Of a stretch of 50,766 nt of DNA, positions 42,184 through 50,766 are shown in pieces. Within the stretch, counting starts at the first letter, position 1. Each line of letters starts with the position of its first letter. The notes below the pieces were generated by a model, which saw nothing but the letters and a program-made list of their open reading frames with translations, made no database searches and was not told the DNA's origin. Origin of the DNA: Cytophagaceae bacterium (GTDB lineage Bacteria > Bacteroidota > Bacteroidia > Cytophagales > Spirosomataceae); the NCBI GenBank assembly GCA_027488335.1, contig JAIYBU010000192.1:1-50766 (forward strand). Reading direction: 5' to 3'. A program made the position numbers and the translations under genes.

Positions 42184-43560
42184 ATGGCATTAGCAACTAT
42201 AAAACTCTTTTTAGATACCCGACAAATGAAAGTTGAGGGTATTGGCATGGTCAAAATTTTGACTACTTTTAAACGTCAGCAGAAGCTTTATACTACTGGA
42301 ATAAAAGTATCTTCTATTGATTGGGCAAAACTTCAAAGGAATGTTGATGAAAATGGACTGTCTTCAAAATTGCGAGATAGTAAGTTCATCGACCTTTATT
42401 CTCAACTTTATGGAGACAACAGTTCGCTAAAACGAGCTAAGGTTATTCTTGAAAAATTAGGTGATGATTTTACATTTGAAGACTTCAAGTATCTATTTAG
42501 TAAACCTACTGAAAGTGTTGAAATCAGTACTAAAGAAACCAATAATATACTTATTGCTCTTGAGAATAAATCAAAAGAGATGTTAAAAAATGAAAGAATT
42601 TCCAGTGCAGACCTTTATCAAACTGTTGCTAATTCTTTGAAAAGATTCCTTGTATCATTGAGTAACGATGAGCGATTTGAACTAAAATTGCCAATTTTGA
42701 GTAAAAACAAGGTAGAAAAACCTTTTTTAGATTTTATTCATATTACCTCTGCTTTTTTACTAAAATATGAAAAATGGATGCTGAAATTTGGTAAAATGGC
42801 TCAAAAGAAAGGTGGAGTGTCCATACCCGCAAGTCAAACAACAGTCGGTATTTATTTGCGACAACTTCGCACTATTTATAATGATGCAATTGGAAAGGGA
42901 ATAGTAAACCGAGATTTATACCCATTTGCTCAAAAAGGTTATGTAATACCTTCAGGCAGAAATGAGAAAAAAGCCCTAACTAAAGAAGAAGTAAAAAAAA
43001 TTATGACTTATGAAGCACAGCCCGATAGTTTTGAGCAACGAAGTCGTGATTTGTGGATTTTTAGTTACCTCTCAAATGGAATGAACTTTTCAGACATTTG
43101 CCGCCTTAATTGGGGTGATGTAAATGGAAATCAAGTGAAATTCATAAGAAAAAAGACTGCTAATAGTAAGAAATCGGACCAAAAGAAAATAACTGTTACG
43201 TTATTCCCTGAAAGTTTTGAAATCATTGAGCGGTGGGGAAATAAAGATAAAAGTCAAGATGCGTACCTTTTTCCATTTATTAATGAGTCGATGGACGAGC
43301 GACATAAAAAAGCCACAATTCATCAAGTAATAAAAATTACAAACAAATGGGTCAATCGCATTGCTGAAAAGCTGGGTATCGAAGGAGATGTAAATACCTA
43401 TCATGCTCGACACTCTTTTGCTACCATCTTATTAAGAAATGATGCTCCGATTCCATTTATTAGTCAATCACTCGGACATTCAAATATTGCCACGACCGAA
43501 GCGTATTTAGGCTCTTTTGAAGACGAACAAGTACAAGGGTATTTGAAAGCATTGATATAA
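42184..43560 (+). CDS. Tyrosine site-specific integrase (IntDOT-like group)
   Basis: 458 residues: an N-terminal arm-binding part (about 1-110), a SAM-like core-binding domain (about 120-245) and the catalytic domain (about 262-458). Catalytic residues seen: a Lys in IRKKT (near 323), ARHSFAT with Arg409, LGHSNIATTEAYL with His432 and the nucleophile Tyr441. The first Arg of the classical tetrad is Asn301 (NGMNFSDI in place of GLRxSEL), and the usual HxxR His is Tyr406. Related Bacteroidota integrases, including IntDOT of CTnDOT, are known to work without the first Arg. It should insert the element into the 3' end of tRNA-Asn at 41976. Confidence 0.9.
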   Translation: MALATIKLFLDTRQMKVEGIGMVKILTTFKRQQKLYTTGIKVSSIDWAKLQRNVDENGLSSKLRDSKFIDLYSQLYGDNSSLKRAKVILEKLGDDFTFEDFKYLFSKPTESVEISTKETNNILIALENKSKEMLKNERISSADLYQTVANSLKRFLVSLSNDERFELKLPILSKNKVEKPFLDFIHITSAFLLKYEKWMLKFGKMAQKKGGVSIPASQTTVGIYLRQLRTIYNDAIGKGIVNRDLYPFAQKGYVIPSGRNEKKALTKEEVKKIMTYEAQPDSFEQRSRDLWIFSYLSNGMNFSDICRLNWGDVNGNQVKFIRKKTANSKKSDQKKITVTLFPESFEIIERWGNKDKSQDAYLFPFINESMDERHKKATIHQVIKITNKWVNRIAEKLGIEGDVNTYHARHSFATILLRNDAPIPFISQSLGHSNIATTEAYLGSFEDEQVQGYLKALI

Positions 43561-43607
43561 TTATAGAGAAAAGGTTATAGGTACTTTTTAAATGTATGAA
43601 ATATAAT

Positions 43608-44834
43608 TCAAAAATAACTCGAAACCCCCAAATGAAACACCCCAGTTTTAGATGGTGGATTACCTAATAAATCCCATTGTTTTTGAATGCGATAATTGAA
43701 ACGAATGACTGTTGATGGAATTGGTCGCCAACTGATAGCAGGCATGATTGAGAACACTTCGTCGTAAATTTTATCTCTTGTTTCGGTAAATTTACCAACA
43801 TTCCAATCCACTCGCTCGATACGGCAAGCAATATTGAAAGTGGAATTAGGAAAGCCTAATAATGGCTTTTTATAAATAGGTTGTACAATATCCACAAATC
43901 CACTATTTTGTTTATTGCCATATTGTACTGCATAATTGCTTGGCAAAGCAACATTTACCCATGCCCATTCGCCAACTATTGAGGTTTTTATTTTTTTGAT
44001 AGTCGTATTAAAATCTATGGCAAATACATTTAACGCTCTTTTAGGTGCTAAAATAAAACCATCATCTTGAAATTTATTATAGATACCGCCCATATATGAA
44101 AGTCCTAATTCTCCAATTTTACGATTTTTAATCGCTATTTTTCCTGTAAAAAGGGCTTGCCCATTGCTGCTTTCTTCAAAGCGATTCTTATTGGCTTTTG
44201 CGGCTGGTAAAGATGTTCGACTGTTTTCATTGTCAATTATGGTTTCATCAAAACCATTTGTTAAATAAGCTTCATAAGCAAATACCCATTGTTTGCTGTA
44301 TTTTTTGCCATAAAAGCCCATTCCTACATTGCTAAATGTGGCAGGTAACATTTGGGTAGCCGAAATAGGTCTATCACTAAATTCCCATTTTGGACCATCA
44401 TGGTTTTGGTTAAATGCACCAATCGGATTCACGATAATGCCACCTCGAAAATTAAAAAGATTGTTGAATTGAAAATCAATGGCGGCAAATTCTATACTGA
44501 TTTCTTTTGTGCCGTCTTCAAATTCAAGTTCGGACATGAATTTTATTTTTTGATGCAAACTTCCACCTAAAAACAAGGTCATTCTACGCATTTGAAAAGA
44601 AAGCCCTTCGCCAACTCCGTCAGTTATTGCATAATTTGTATTCATTTCAGCATAGCCACCAACGCCCAATGGAGTACGGCCAATCTGCAAAAATGGGCGA
44701 CTATATACCGCATCAATATTCATCTTGGCAGAATCTGAAACTGGCTTCCGTTTGAATAATGTGGTATCTATTTGGGCAAAAATATTTTGAGTTAAGCCCA
44801 ATAAAAATAACAAAATTACGTATTGTTTTTTCAT
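43608..44834 (-). CDS. Phosphate-selective-type (OprO/OprP-like) porin
   Basis: 408 residues with signal peptide MKKQYVILLFLLGLTQNIFA. The porin pattern is RTPLGVGGYAEMNTNYAITDG, MRRMTLFLGGSLHQKIKFMSELEFEDG near residue 85, FRGGIIVNPIGAFNQNHDGPKWEFSDRP, and a C-terminal GVFHLGVSSYF ending in Phe. It belongs to the Bacteroidota porin group related to OprO/OprP; the ion is not predictable. Third gene of a minus-strand unit after the di-haem oxidoreductase and Rieske genes (6-base gap to the latter). Confidence 0.8.
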   Translation of the reverse strand: MKKQYVILLFLLGLTQNIFAQIDTTLFKRKPVSDSAKMNIDAVYSRPFLQIGRTPLGVGGYAEMNTNYAITDGVGEGLSFQMRRMTLFLGGSLHQKIKFMSELEFEDGTKEISIEFAAIDFQFNNLFNFRGGIIVNPIGAFNQNHDGPKWEFSDRPISATQMLPATFSNVGMGFYGKKYSKQWVFAYEAYLTNGFDETIIDNENSRTSLPAAKANKNRFEESSNGQALFTGKIAIKNRKIGELGLSYMGGIYNKFQDDGFILAPKRALNVFAIDFNTTIKKIKTSIVGEWAWVNVALPSNYAVQYGNKQNSGFVDIVQPIYKKPLLGFPNSTFNIACRIERVDWNVGKFTETRDKIYDEVFSIMPAISWRPIPSTVIRFNYRIQKQWDLLGNPPSKTGVFHLGVSSYF

Positions 44835-44840
44835 CGTTGA

Positions 44841-45284
44841 TTAGGCTAAATTGATATAAATGTATTCTTGGTCAGTTTTTACAGCGAAAGTTCTCAATGC
44901 TTTTTCGGCAGGCCCTTGTGTTACTTTTCCTTTATTGTCAAATTCGCTTCCATGTCCTTCACAAAGCAAATAATTACCATGAGGTTGCACTTCATTTCCT
45001 TGATGCGTACATTCTAAATAAATGGCAGAATATTGGTTTTCATCCAAACGAAAAATGGCTATTGGAAAGCCTAATTTTTCATGTTTTGCAACGATTACAT
45101 TTCGAATACTTTGCTTGTCTTTCTTTATTTCGACAAACTCACTTTTTTTGATAACCAAGTCATTTTGTTTCAAATCAACTTGTTTGGCATAATAGGCTGA
45201 ACTACAACCTTGTAAGGCAAGTGTTAAGACACTGCCACTGATACAGCTCAAACAGCTTGTACGAATAAAATCACGTCTTTTCAT
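44841..45284 (-). CDS. Exported Rieske [2Fe-2S] lipoprotein
   Basis: 147 residues. N-terminal MKRRDFIRTSCLSCISGSVL carries a twin-arginine-like pair and then a lipobox LALQGC. The Rieske cluster motifs are CTHQG (Cys and His) and CEGHGSEF (Cys and His), spaced by about 17 residues, short of cytochrome bc1 types and like the small electron-carrier Rieske proteins. It probably passes electrons with the neighbouring di-haem oxidoreductase. Gap of 8 bases to that gene. Confidence 0.85.
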   Translation of the reverse strand: MKRRDFIRTSCLSCISGSVLTLALQGCSSAYYAKQVDLKQNDLVIKKSEFVEIKKDKQSIRNVIVAKHEKLGFPIAIFRLDENQYSAIYLECTHQGNEVQPHGNYLLCEGHGSEFDNKGKVTQGPAEKALRTFAVKTDQEYIYINLA

Positions 45285-45292
45285 ATTATAGG

Positions 45293-46486
45293 TTATAGGC
45301 TTTCTAAAAATGTTATCAATTCTTGTTTTTCTTTACTACTCAATGCTACATATTTTTGCCTACTTTTGTGTGCTTCCCCACCATGTAATAAAATGGCTTC
45401 TTCAATACTTTTGGCACGTCCATCGTGCATTAAATGTACTTTTCCCCCCTGAGAATCTTTGGCTAAACCCAAGCCCCAAAGTGGTGTGGTACGCCATTCA
45501 AAAGTTTTGGCAGAACCTTCCGTATAATTATCATCTAAATCTTTGCCCATGTCGTGCATGAGCAAATCGGTATATGCAGCAAATGTTTTATTGTTTAATC
45601 CTTGAATGTTCGAGTTTGCCGTTTTCATGCTTGGAGTATGGCAAGCTCCACACTGATTTTTAACAAACAATTCTTTCCCTGCCTTTACTTGTGTTGATTC
45701 GACAGTTCTTTGAATTGGAGCTTTCAATGTTTGTAAATAATGTACCACATCAGCAATTTCGGCATTACTTATTTCGGGGTCTAATGTCTCTTTGCTATAT
45801 GTGTCGTTTGGAGAGTAAGCACTTACAATACCCATGTCTTGGTTATAGGCATTTACTGTTTGATTGAATAAATTATATGCTCCTGCTTTTCTGCCAAAAC
45901 GACCAATATATTTGCCATTTTTAGTAATAGCATTAGGCTTTGGTGTCAGAAAATTAGCTAATTCAATCCAATTTGGTACGCCAGAAATACCATCATTGTC
46001 TTTATCATCGGGGTCTGATAATGCTAAAATATCAGCATCAGAAACGGCTTCTAAAAAACCTAAGCCTGTATTGGATGGAGCAATAAAAGTGGCTTGTGAA
46101 GCCCCAAAAGGAATATTTTCAGGGTTAAATCCTGTAATGGCTCTATGCTGTAATTGTGGACCACCTTGCATCAAAAAATGATTCCCAGTTTCATCAGTTT
46201 GCCCAAAGCGAATTAGATTGGTTGAAGGATGTCCCTTACCATCGCCAGCATGACAACTGATGCAAGAATTTGATACAAATATAGGCCCTAATCATGTACT
46301 GGTAGTAAAAACCTTAGTGAAAGCAGCATCACCTCTAAGAAATTGAGTAGTTTCAGCAGTCGTTAATTCTTCAATTGTACCATCTAATACGGTATTTTTT
46401 TCTGGAGAAACTGGCAATAGTTTTTCACAAGCCGTAGCAATGAAAAAGCCAATTGAAATGATGAATATAGTATATTTTGCTTTCAT
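45293..46486 (-). pseudogene. Di-haem oxidoreductase (DHOR) family, interrupted by one TGA
   Basis: Reading the minus strand from the ATG at 46486 gives a lipoprotein signal (FFIATACEK), then 64 residues to a TGA at 46294-46292. The same frame continues without a break as LGPIFVSNSCISCHAGDGKG through to 45293. The pieces join naturally: TST-stop-LGPIFV is expected to read TST-Gly-LGPIFV, one base from GGA. The protein has CISCH (first haem), GLGFLEAVSDADILALSDPDDKDNDGISGVPNWI typical of DHOR (PF06537), and CGACHTPSMKT (second haem). An internal ATG at 46174 could restart translation but would lose the first haem and the export signal. Confidence 0.75.
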
Positions 46487-46514
46487 CTTGTTTTTATTTT
46501 ACAATTCAGAAAGG

Positions 46515-46544
46515 CAAATGTATATAAATTTAGATTAATCTAAA
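46515..46544 (-). promoter_or_regulatory. Promoter with 16-bp perfect palindrome for the DHOR unit
   Basis: The minus-strand -7 box TACATTTG is at 46522-46515. TTTAGATTAATCTAAA (46529-46544), a perfect palindrome, fills the -33 side. It looks like a dimeric repressor site, possibly of a metal-responsive protein since metal-efflux genes lie next to it. Confidence 0.5.
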
Positions 46545-46593
46545 AATATTATTAGATATATTGTTTTAATGTTTTAAATATGGACTAAAAATA

Positions 46594-46623
46594 AAAGCAT
46601 TGCTCCATTTAGAACAATGCTTT
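46594..46623 (-). terminator. Terminator of the metal-ATPase unit
   Basis: AAAGCATTG (46594-46602) pairs with CAATGCTTT (46615-46623). On the minus strand it follows the ATPase stop by about 28 bases and leads into TTATTTTTA. Confidence 0.7.
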
Positions 46624-46651
46624 GAGAAAAACTAACGATTCAAAATATGGT

Positions 46652-48700
46652 TTAAAACTTCATATTCTGAATCCTAACAGCATTTAAAATTGCCAATAGA
46701 GCTACACCAACATCAGCAAAAACAGCTTCCCACATCGTTGCTAAACCACCTGCCCCTAATAATAACACAACAGCTTTTACTGCAAACGCAAGCGTGATAT
46801 TTTGCCAAACAATGCGTTTGGTTTGTTTTCCGATATTGATAGCCATTGGTATTTTTGATGGTTTATCATCTTGAATAACAACGTCGGCAGTTTCAATGGT
46901 AGCATCGCTTCCAAGTCCACCCATTGCTATGCCAACGTTACTTAATGCTACCACAGGGGCATCGTTTACACCATCGCCAACGAAACATACGGTTTCATTG
47001 AGAGCCTTCAATTCTTTGACTTTGTTTACTTTGTCTTCGGGGAGCAAATCACCAAACGAGTTAATTATACCCAATTTATCAGCTACAAATTTTACAACAT
47101 TGGTCTTATCACCACTGAGCATTACTGTATTTACTCCCAACGCTTTTAGCTTATTCACAGTTTCTTGGGCATCTTCTTTAATACTGTCGGCAATGGTTAA
47201 GTAGCCCACAAACTTTTTATCATAAGCAATGGCAATAAGGGTATAAACAATGGTTGTTGGGTCAATATCATAGGTGATAGAGAATTTATCCATCAATTTA
47301 AAATTTCCAACTAATAATTCTTTGCCATTTATTTCAGCTTTAAGTCCATGTCCTGAAATTTCTTCTACATTTTTCAGTTCGATGGTCGAGTCAATCTCTC
47401 CAACAAAATTATGAATGGCAGTTGCTACTGGATGCGTACTTTGACTTTCCAAAGCATTGACCATTTTTAAGATTTCATCTTTATTAAAATCTTGCTTTAT
47501 AATAACTTCTTGTACTTTAAACACCCCTTCGGTCATTGTACCTGTTTTGTCCATCACTACGTTTTGGATACTGGCGATAATGTCCAAAAAATTGCTTCCT
47601 TTGAAAAGAATACCATGCTTACTGGCGGCACCAATGCCTCCGAAATAGCCCAAAGGAATTGAAATAACCAAAGCACAAGGGCATGAAATAACTAAAAACA
47701 CCAAAGCTCTGTATAGCCATTGACTAAACACATAATTCTCAACAAAAAGCACAGGTACTATACAAATCAATACAGCCAATAAAACAACAATCGGTGTATA
47801 AATTTTGGCAAATTTTCTAATGAAAAGCTCTGTTGGAGCTTTTTGAGCCGTAGCATTTTGTACCAATTCCAAGATTTTGCTAAGTTTACTGTCTTTGTAA
47901 GCAGTAGTAACCTTTACCTGCGAAACTGTATTAAGGTTTATCATTCCTGCCAAAACTGTTTCACCTTTTGCTTTGGTATCGGGCTTGCTCTCACCTGTCA
48001 ATGCTGCGGTATTGAAAGAGGCTATTTCAGAAAGTAGTTCACCATCTAAACCCAGTTTCTCACCTGCTTTTAATTGAATAATATCGCCAATATTTACTGA
48101 TTCCGCCTTAATAGTTTTAGCTTGATTATTTTGTAAAATAGTTACTTCGTCGGGGCGTTGGTCAAGTAAGGTTTTGATATTTGCCTTAGCTCTTTTGACT
48201 GCCAAAGTTTGGAAAACTTCACCCACAGCATAAAATAACATGACTGCTACACCTTCGGGATATTCGCCAATGGCAAATGCTCCGATGGTGGCAATGCTCA
48301 TTAACAAAAATTCAGAAAAGACTTCTCCTTTACCAATGCTTTCTATTGCTTCTTTTAGCACGGGAAAACCAACAGGTAAGTAAGCAACACCATACCAAAT
48401 AATCCGAACCCAACCTGTAAACCACGATTGAGGGAAATAATTATCTAATGCAATGGCAATGAGTAATAAAGCCAAGCTAATGATGGCTGGCAAAAACATT
48501 TTGAAAGTGCTTTCATTTCCTCCCGAATGGCCGTGTCCATCATCATCGGTATGCTCATCGTGTTTTGGTTCATCAATTGCACAACAACCTACCTCTTTGT
48601 GTTCTTTCTTTAATTGTTTATTGGCTACCATATTGATTTTTTCTTCTTGCGTACAACAAAGTTGTTTGCCGTCTTTGTCATAAATGTGTTTATGTTCCAT
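46652..48700 (-). CDS. Heavy-metal P1B-type ATPase (Zn/Cd/Pb class)
   Basis: 682 residues. The N-terminus has no full metal-binding domain but Cys- and His-rich motifs (LCCTQEEK; VGCCAIDEPKHDEHTDDDGH, GHGHSGG). Membrane helices follow, with the ion motif SCPCALVIS, phosphorylation site DKTGTMTEG, GHGLKAEI region and hinge GDGVNDAPVVALSNVGIAMG. CPC with a His-rich start fits the Zn2+/Cd2+/Pb2+ exporters (ZntA/CadA). It pumps cytoplasmic metal to the periplasm, where the CusB-type system to the right could take over. 30 bases after the adaptor gene on the same strand. Confidence 0.92.
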   Translation of the reverse strand: MEHKHIYDKDGKQLCCTQEEKINMVANKQLKKEHKEVGCCAIDEPKHDEHTDDDGHGHSGGNESTFKMFLPAIISLALLLIAIALDNYFPQSWFTGWVRIIWYGVAYLPVGFPVLKEAIESIGKGEVFSEFLLMSIATIGAFAIGEYPEGVAVMLFYAVGEVFQTLAVKRAKANIKTLLDQRPDEVTILQNNQAKTIKAESVNIGDIIQLKAGEKLGLDGELLSEIASFNTAALTGESKPDTKAKGETVLAGMINLNTVSQVKVTTAYKDSKLSKILELVQNATAQKAPTELFIRKFAKIYTPIVVLLAVLICIVPVLFVENYVFSQWLYRALVFLVISCPCALVISIPLGYFGGIGAASKHGILFKGSNFLDIIASIQNVVMDKTGTMTEGVFKVQEVIIKQDFNKDEILKMVNALESQSTHPVATAIHNFVGEIDSTIELKNVEEISGHGLKAEINGKELLVGNFKLMDKFSITYDIDPTTIVYTLIAIAYDKKFVGYLTIADSIKEDAQETVNKLKALGVNTVMLSGDKTNVVKFVADKLGIINSFGDLLPEDKVNKVKELKALNETVCFVGDGVNDAPVVALSNVGIAMGGLGSDATIETADVVIQDDKPSKIPMAINIGKQTKRIVWQNITLAFAVKAVVLLLGAGGLATMWEAVFADVGVALLAILNAVRIQNMKF

Positions 48701-48730
48701 TGTCTTGAATTTTATATTAAAAAAAATAAA

Positions 48731-49963
48731 TTAGTGATTATGCTCATCTCCGCCTTCCGAGTTCGACATAGTTGATTGCAAATAATAAGCTCCTTTTGCC
48801 ACTATTTTTGCCCCAGCAGGTATTTCTTGCAAAGGCGTTACTTGCACAAAACCCAATTGAGTCGTTCCCGTTTTTACTTCAATTCGCTTGAAATGTATGC
48901 CTGTATCTTCATGTTTTTCATCTTTTTTATTTTCGGTTGGCTCTTCGCTTTCTTGAATAAAAATAAACTCCTTACCTTCAGCTTTGGCAATAGCATCTAT
49001 TGGCAAAGTTTCTACATCATTTTTACCAATATCAATTAAGGCATTGACATACATTCCTGGAATCAGTCCAATCGTAGAATTATTGATGTCGGCATGAACT
49101 GCCACCGATTTTGATTCATTTTGAAAAGCCTTTCCAACACTAAAAATCCGTCCGATAATTTCTTGGTTTCCTTGATTGGTCAAAACAAACCGAACACTTT
49201 GCCCTACTTTTATACGAAAAAGGTCTTTTTCATAAACCAACAAGTCAACGTGCATTTTAGAATTATCCACAATGGAAAATAAAGTATTATTAGCCGAAAT
49301 ACTACTCCCAATTTTCACTTTTACTTCAGTTATATAACCCGAAATCGGAGCTACAATAGAAAGTATAGAAGCATTGTCATTACCGCCCAGTGAAAGGTTT
49401 TGGTCTAAAATAATGATTTGATTTTCAGTATTTTTGATTTTATTCTTGATTGATTCAAGCTCAGTATTGATTTTTTGAAAAGTTTTTTTTGCCGTTACAT
49501 TTTCATCGCTCAATTCTTTTTGACGAGCAAATTCCAATTCCAAAAACTCTTTACTTACTTTGGCTTGTTGTAATTCTTCTGTCAATTTGGCTTTTTCTAA
49601 ACGAATATTGTTAAACTCCATGCTCTGAAATGTTGCCAAAGTTTGCCCTTTTTTTACAAATTGCCCCTCAATAACAGCAATTGTTTTGATAATTCCACCC
49701 AAAAAAACCGAAACATCAGCTTGATTTTGAGGGGGAAGTTTGGTGTATCCATTGGCTGTGATAACTTCACTTAGGTTTTTCTTTTCAAAAATTCCGAAAA
49801 CTATTTGAGCTGATTTTACTTGCATGGGTGTCAATTCGACTACACCAGTTTCGTCGTGGTGTTCTTCTTCTGTTACTGTTTCTGCGGCTTTTTTATTGCA
49901 AGAAACGAAAAGAAACAAACTGAATATAACTAATAAAAATTTATATTGATGATTGATTTTCAT
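48731..49963 (-). CDS. RND metal-efflux periplasmic adaptor (CusB/CzcB-like)
   Basis: 410 residues. Lipoprotein signal with FVSCNKKA (Cys22). Adaptor domains: VFLGGIIKTIAVIEGQFVKKGQTLATF (lipoyl/biotinyl half), a coiled-coil hairpin at about 115-190 (ELQQAKVSKEFLELEFARQKEL; FQKINTELESIKNKI), SIVAPISGYITEVKVKIGSSISANNTLF (second lipoyl half), then the beta-barrel domain. The C-terminus ends EGGDEHNH, and a HEDTGIHF segment adds His near 340, both candidate metal sites. It joins the inner-membrane RND pump to TolC. Divalent-cation efflux inferred. Confidence 0.88.
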   Translation of the reverse strand: MKINHQYKFLLVIFSLFLFVSCNKKAAETVTEEEHHDETGVVELTPMQVKSAQIVFGIFEKKNLSEVITANGYTKLPPQNQADVSVFLGGIIKTIAVIEGQFVKKGQTLATFQSMEFNNIRLEKAKLTEELQQAKVSKEFLELEFARQKELSDENVTAKKTFQKINTELESIKNKIKNTENQIIILDQNLSLGGNDNASILSIVAPISGYITEVKVKIGSSISANNTLFSIVDNSKMHVDLLVYEKDLFRIKVGQSVRFVLTNQGNQEIIGRIFSVGKAFQNESKSVAVHADINNSTIGLIPGMYVNALIDIGKNDVETLPIDAIAKAEGKEFIFIQESEEPTENKKDEKHEDTGIHFKRIEVKTGTTQLGFVQVTPLQEIPAGAKIVAKGAYYLQSTMSNSEGGDEHNH

Positions 49964-49973
49964 TTGCTTAAAA

Positions 49974-50766
49974 TTAATTGTTTAACAAATATTGAATATT
50001 GATTGTATTTTGGTTGAAAGCATTGATTGCGTGCAAATAGTTTTGCTGAATGTTTAACACAGTTTCTAAACTTTGTAGATATTCTACATAACCTACTTCT
50101 CCACTTTGATAGGCTTTTGTAGCATTTTTTGTGATTATTTCAGCATTAGGTAAAGCAGATTGCACATAATAATCAATCAAAGATTGATTCGTTTTTTTTT
50201 TTTTTTTTTGCTGCAAAAGTTGGCTATTCAATTGATTTTTAAGGTGTTCTGTGTTTTTCCGTTGAATCTGTATTTCGGTTTCTGATGCTTGAATGCGAGC
50301 TTTAGTGGCTTTAGTGAAAATTGGAATACTCATACCCAAACTCACACCTTGAAAACGAGGAACACCGTTGAAGAAAACAGTTTTATCAGCAATCTCTTGA
50401 ATGCCTGTGAGCGATTGTAAAAAATATCCAGCCGAAAACTCAGGTTTTGCGAGAGCTTTTTCAACATTTTTGTTTGCCGAAGCTATCGTAATTTGTTGTA
50501 TTGCCAATGCTAAAACAGGGTTTTGATTGATAAAATTAGTATCTGATATAATCGCCTTTGACGGAAAAAAGTCGGTTTCGACAATTGTAAAGTCGTCTTT
50601 AATATTCAAAATGTTTTTTAGTCTAATTTTTTCACTTAAAATCAAACTTTCATTCTGCTTTCTGACTTGAACTAACCCTTGTTGCTTGGTTTCGGCAGTT
50701 GTTTTTTCTAACAATGTACTTTCACCAGTTTTGAGTCTTAGATTTGCTGCTTTTACAAATTGTTGC
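49974..50766 (-). CDS. TolC-family efflux domain, 5' part beyond window
   Basis: Partial. Read on the minus strand the frame enters from the window edge (QQFVKAANLRLKTGESTLLE) with no start, and runs about 264 residues to a stop at 49974. TolC features: long heptad helices, NPVLALAIQQITIASANKNVEKAL, KPEFSAGYFLQSLTG, VSLGMSIPIFTKATKARIQA, and the end VGYVEYLQSLETVLNIQQNYL. In Bacteroidota such a domain is often fused to the C-terminus of a CusA/CzcA RND pump, so the missing part may be the pump itself. A run of 18 A (minus strand) lies inside the coding frame. Confidence 0.85.
   Translation of the reverse strand, partial: QQFVKAANLRLKTGESTLLEKTTAETKQQGLVQVRKQNESLILSEKIRLKNILNIKDDFTIVETDFFPSKAIISDTNFINQNPVLALAIQQITIASANKNVEKALAKPEFSAGYFLQSLTGIQEIADKTVFFNGVPRFQGVSLGMSIPIFTKATKARIQASETEIQIQRKNTEHLKNQLNSQLLQQKKKKKTNQSLIDYYVQSALPNAEIITKNATKAYQSGEVGYVEYLQSLETVLNIQQNYLHAINAFNQNTINIQYLLNN
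50192..50209 (-). repeat. 18-base homopolymer inside the TolC coding region
   Basis: 18 T on the plus strand encode five Lys in a row within QLLQQKKKKKTNQSL, where TolC relatives have a mixed helical sequence. Such runs slip easily in replication and are also common sequencing or assembly errors. Confidence 0.8.

Overview
The window reads as chromosomal DNA of a Bacteroidota bacterium, most likely of the order Cytophagales (order is inference). The basis is low GC, SusC/SusD proteins, TonB receptors with carboxypeptidase-like N-terminal domains, promoters of the TTTG-N19/20-TAnnTTTG type, few recognisable Shine-Dalgarno sites, and several families typical of the phylum (DUF2279, DUF1207, DUF2490, an IntDOT-like integrase).

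Layout. 0.3-8 kb: cell-envelope genes (DUF2279, an outer-membrane barrel plus lipoprotein pair, DUF1207) among decayed insertion sequences of three families (IS110, IS5-like, IS1-like). 8-40 kb: a large locus with a sulfur theme. It holds a TonB receptor; an RBBP9-type hydrolase, Rrf2 regulator and fatty acid hydroxylase operon; an aldo/keto reductase; a SAM-I-like riboswitch followed by a 40-residue peptide ending in Cys-Tyr-Cys; a cysteine desulfurase; a SusC/SusD pair; and a tightly packed operon of two DoxX-like membrane proteins, a SoxD-like cytochrome c, a SoxC-like molybdoenzyme, an FAD oxidoreductase, a secreted cyanophycinase-like peptidase and a YeiH-type transporter. After these come a TPR/DUF2490 envelope operon, a second Rrf2 paralogue, a TlpA-like thiol protein, DUF4395, a second fatty acid hydroxylase, a TauE/SafE transporter, a ChrB-AraC fusion regulator, ChrA and a divergent superoxide dismutase.

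How the locus may work together. A 17-bp palindrome, TCTAY-N7-RTAGA, lies in six promoter regions of this block, including both TonB receptors, the riboswitch unit, the TPR operon, tlpA and tauE. The two Rrf2 paralogues in the block are the obvious candidate regulators. Both TonB-receptor mRNAs also carry a similar structured 5' leader in which one stem base pair has swapped G-C to C-G. My reading is a sulfur-regulated system that imports an organic or reduced sulfur compound, oxidises it in the periplasm with SoxCD-like enzymes and exports the oxyanion; the substrate cannot be read from sequence.

40.6-42.0 kb: two single-gene units (glyoxalase-fold protein, DUF4440) separated by repeats that pair an intrinsic terminator with a core resembling the 3' end of a tRNA. 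They abut a 43-nt 3' fragment of a tRNA-Asn gene. From 42.0 kb to the window end lies an integrated element that starts with a tyrosine integrase and carries a porin, a Rieske protein, a nonsense-interrupted di-haem oxidoreductase, a Zn/Cd/Pb-type P-type ATPase and a CusB/TolC-type efflux system. Its far end is outside the window. I saw no rRNA genes, complete tRNA genes or CRISPR arrays.
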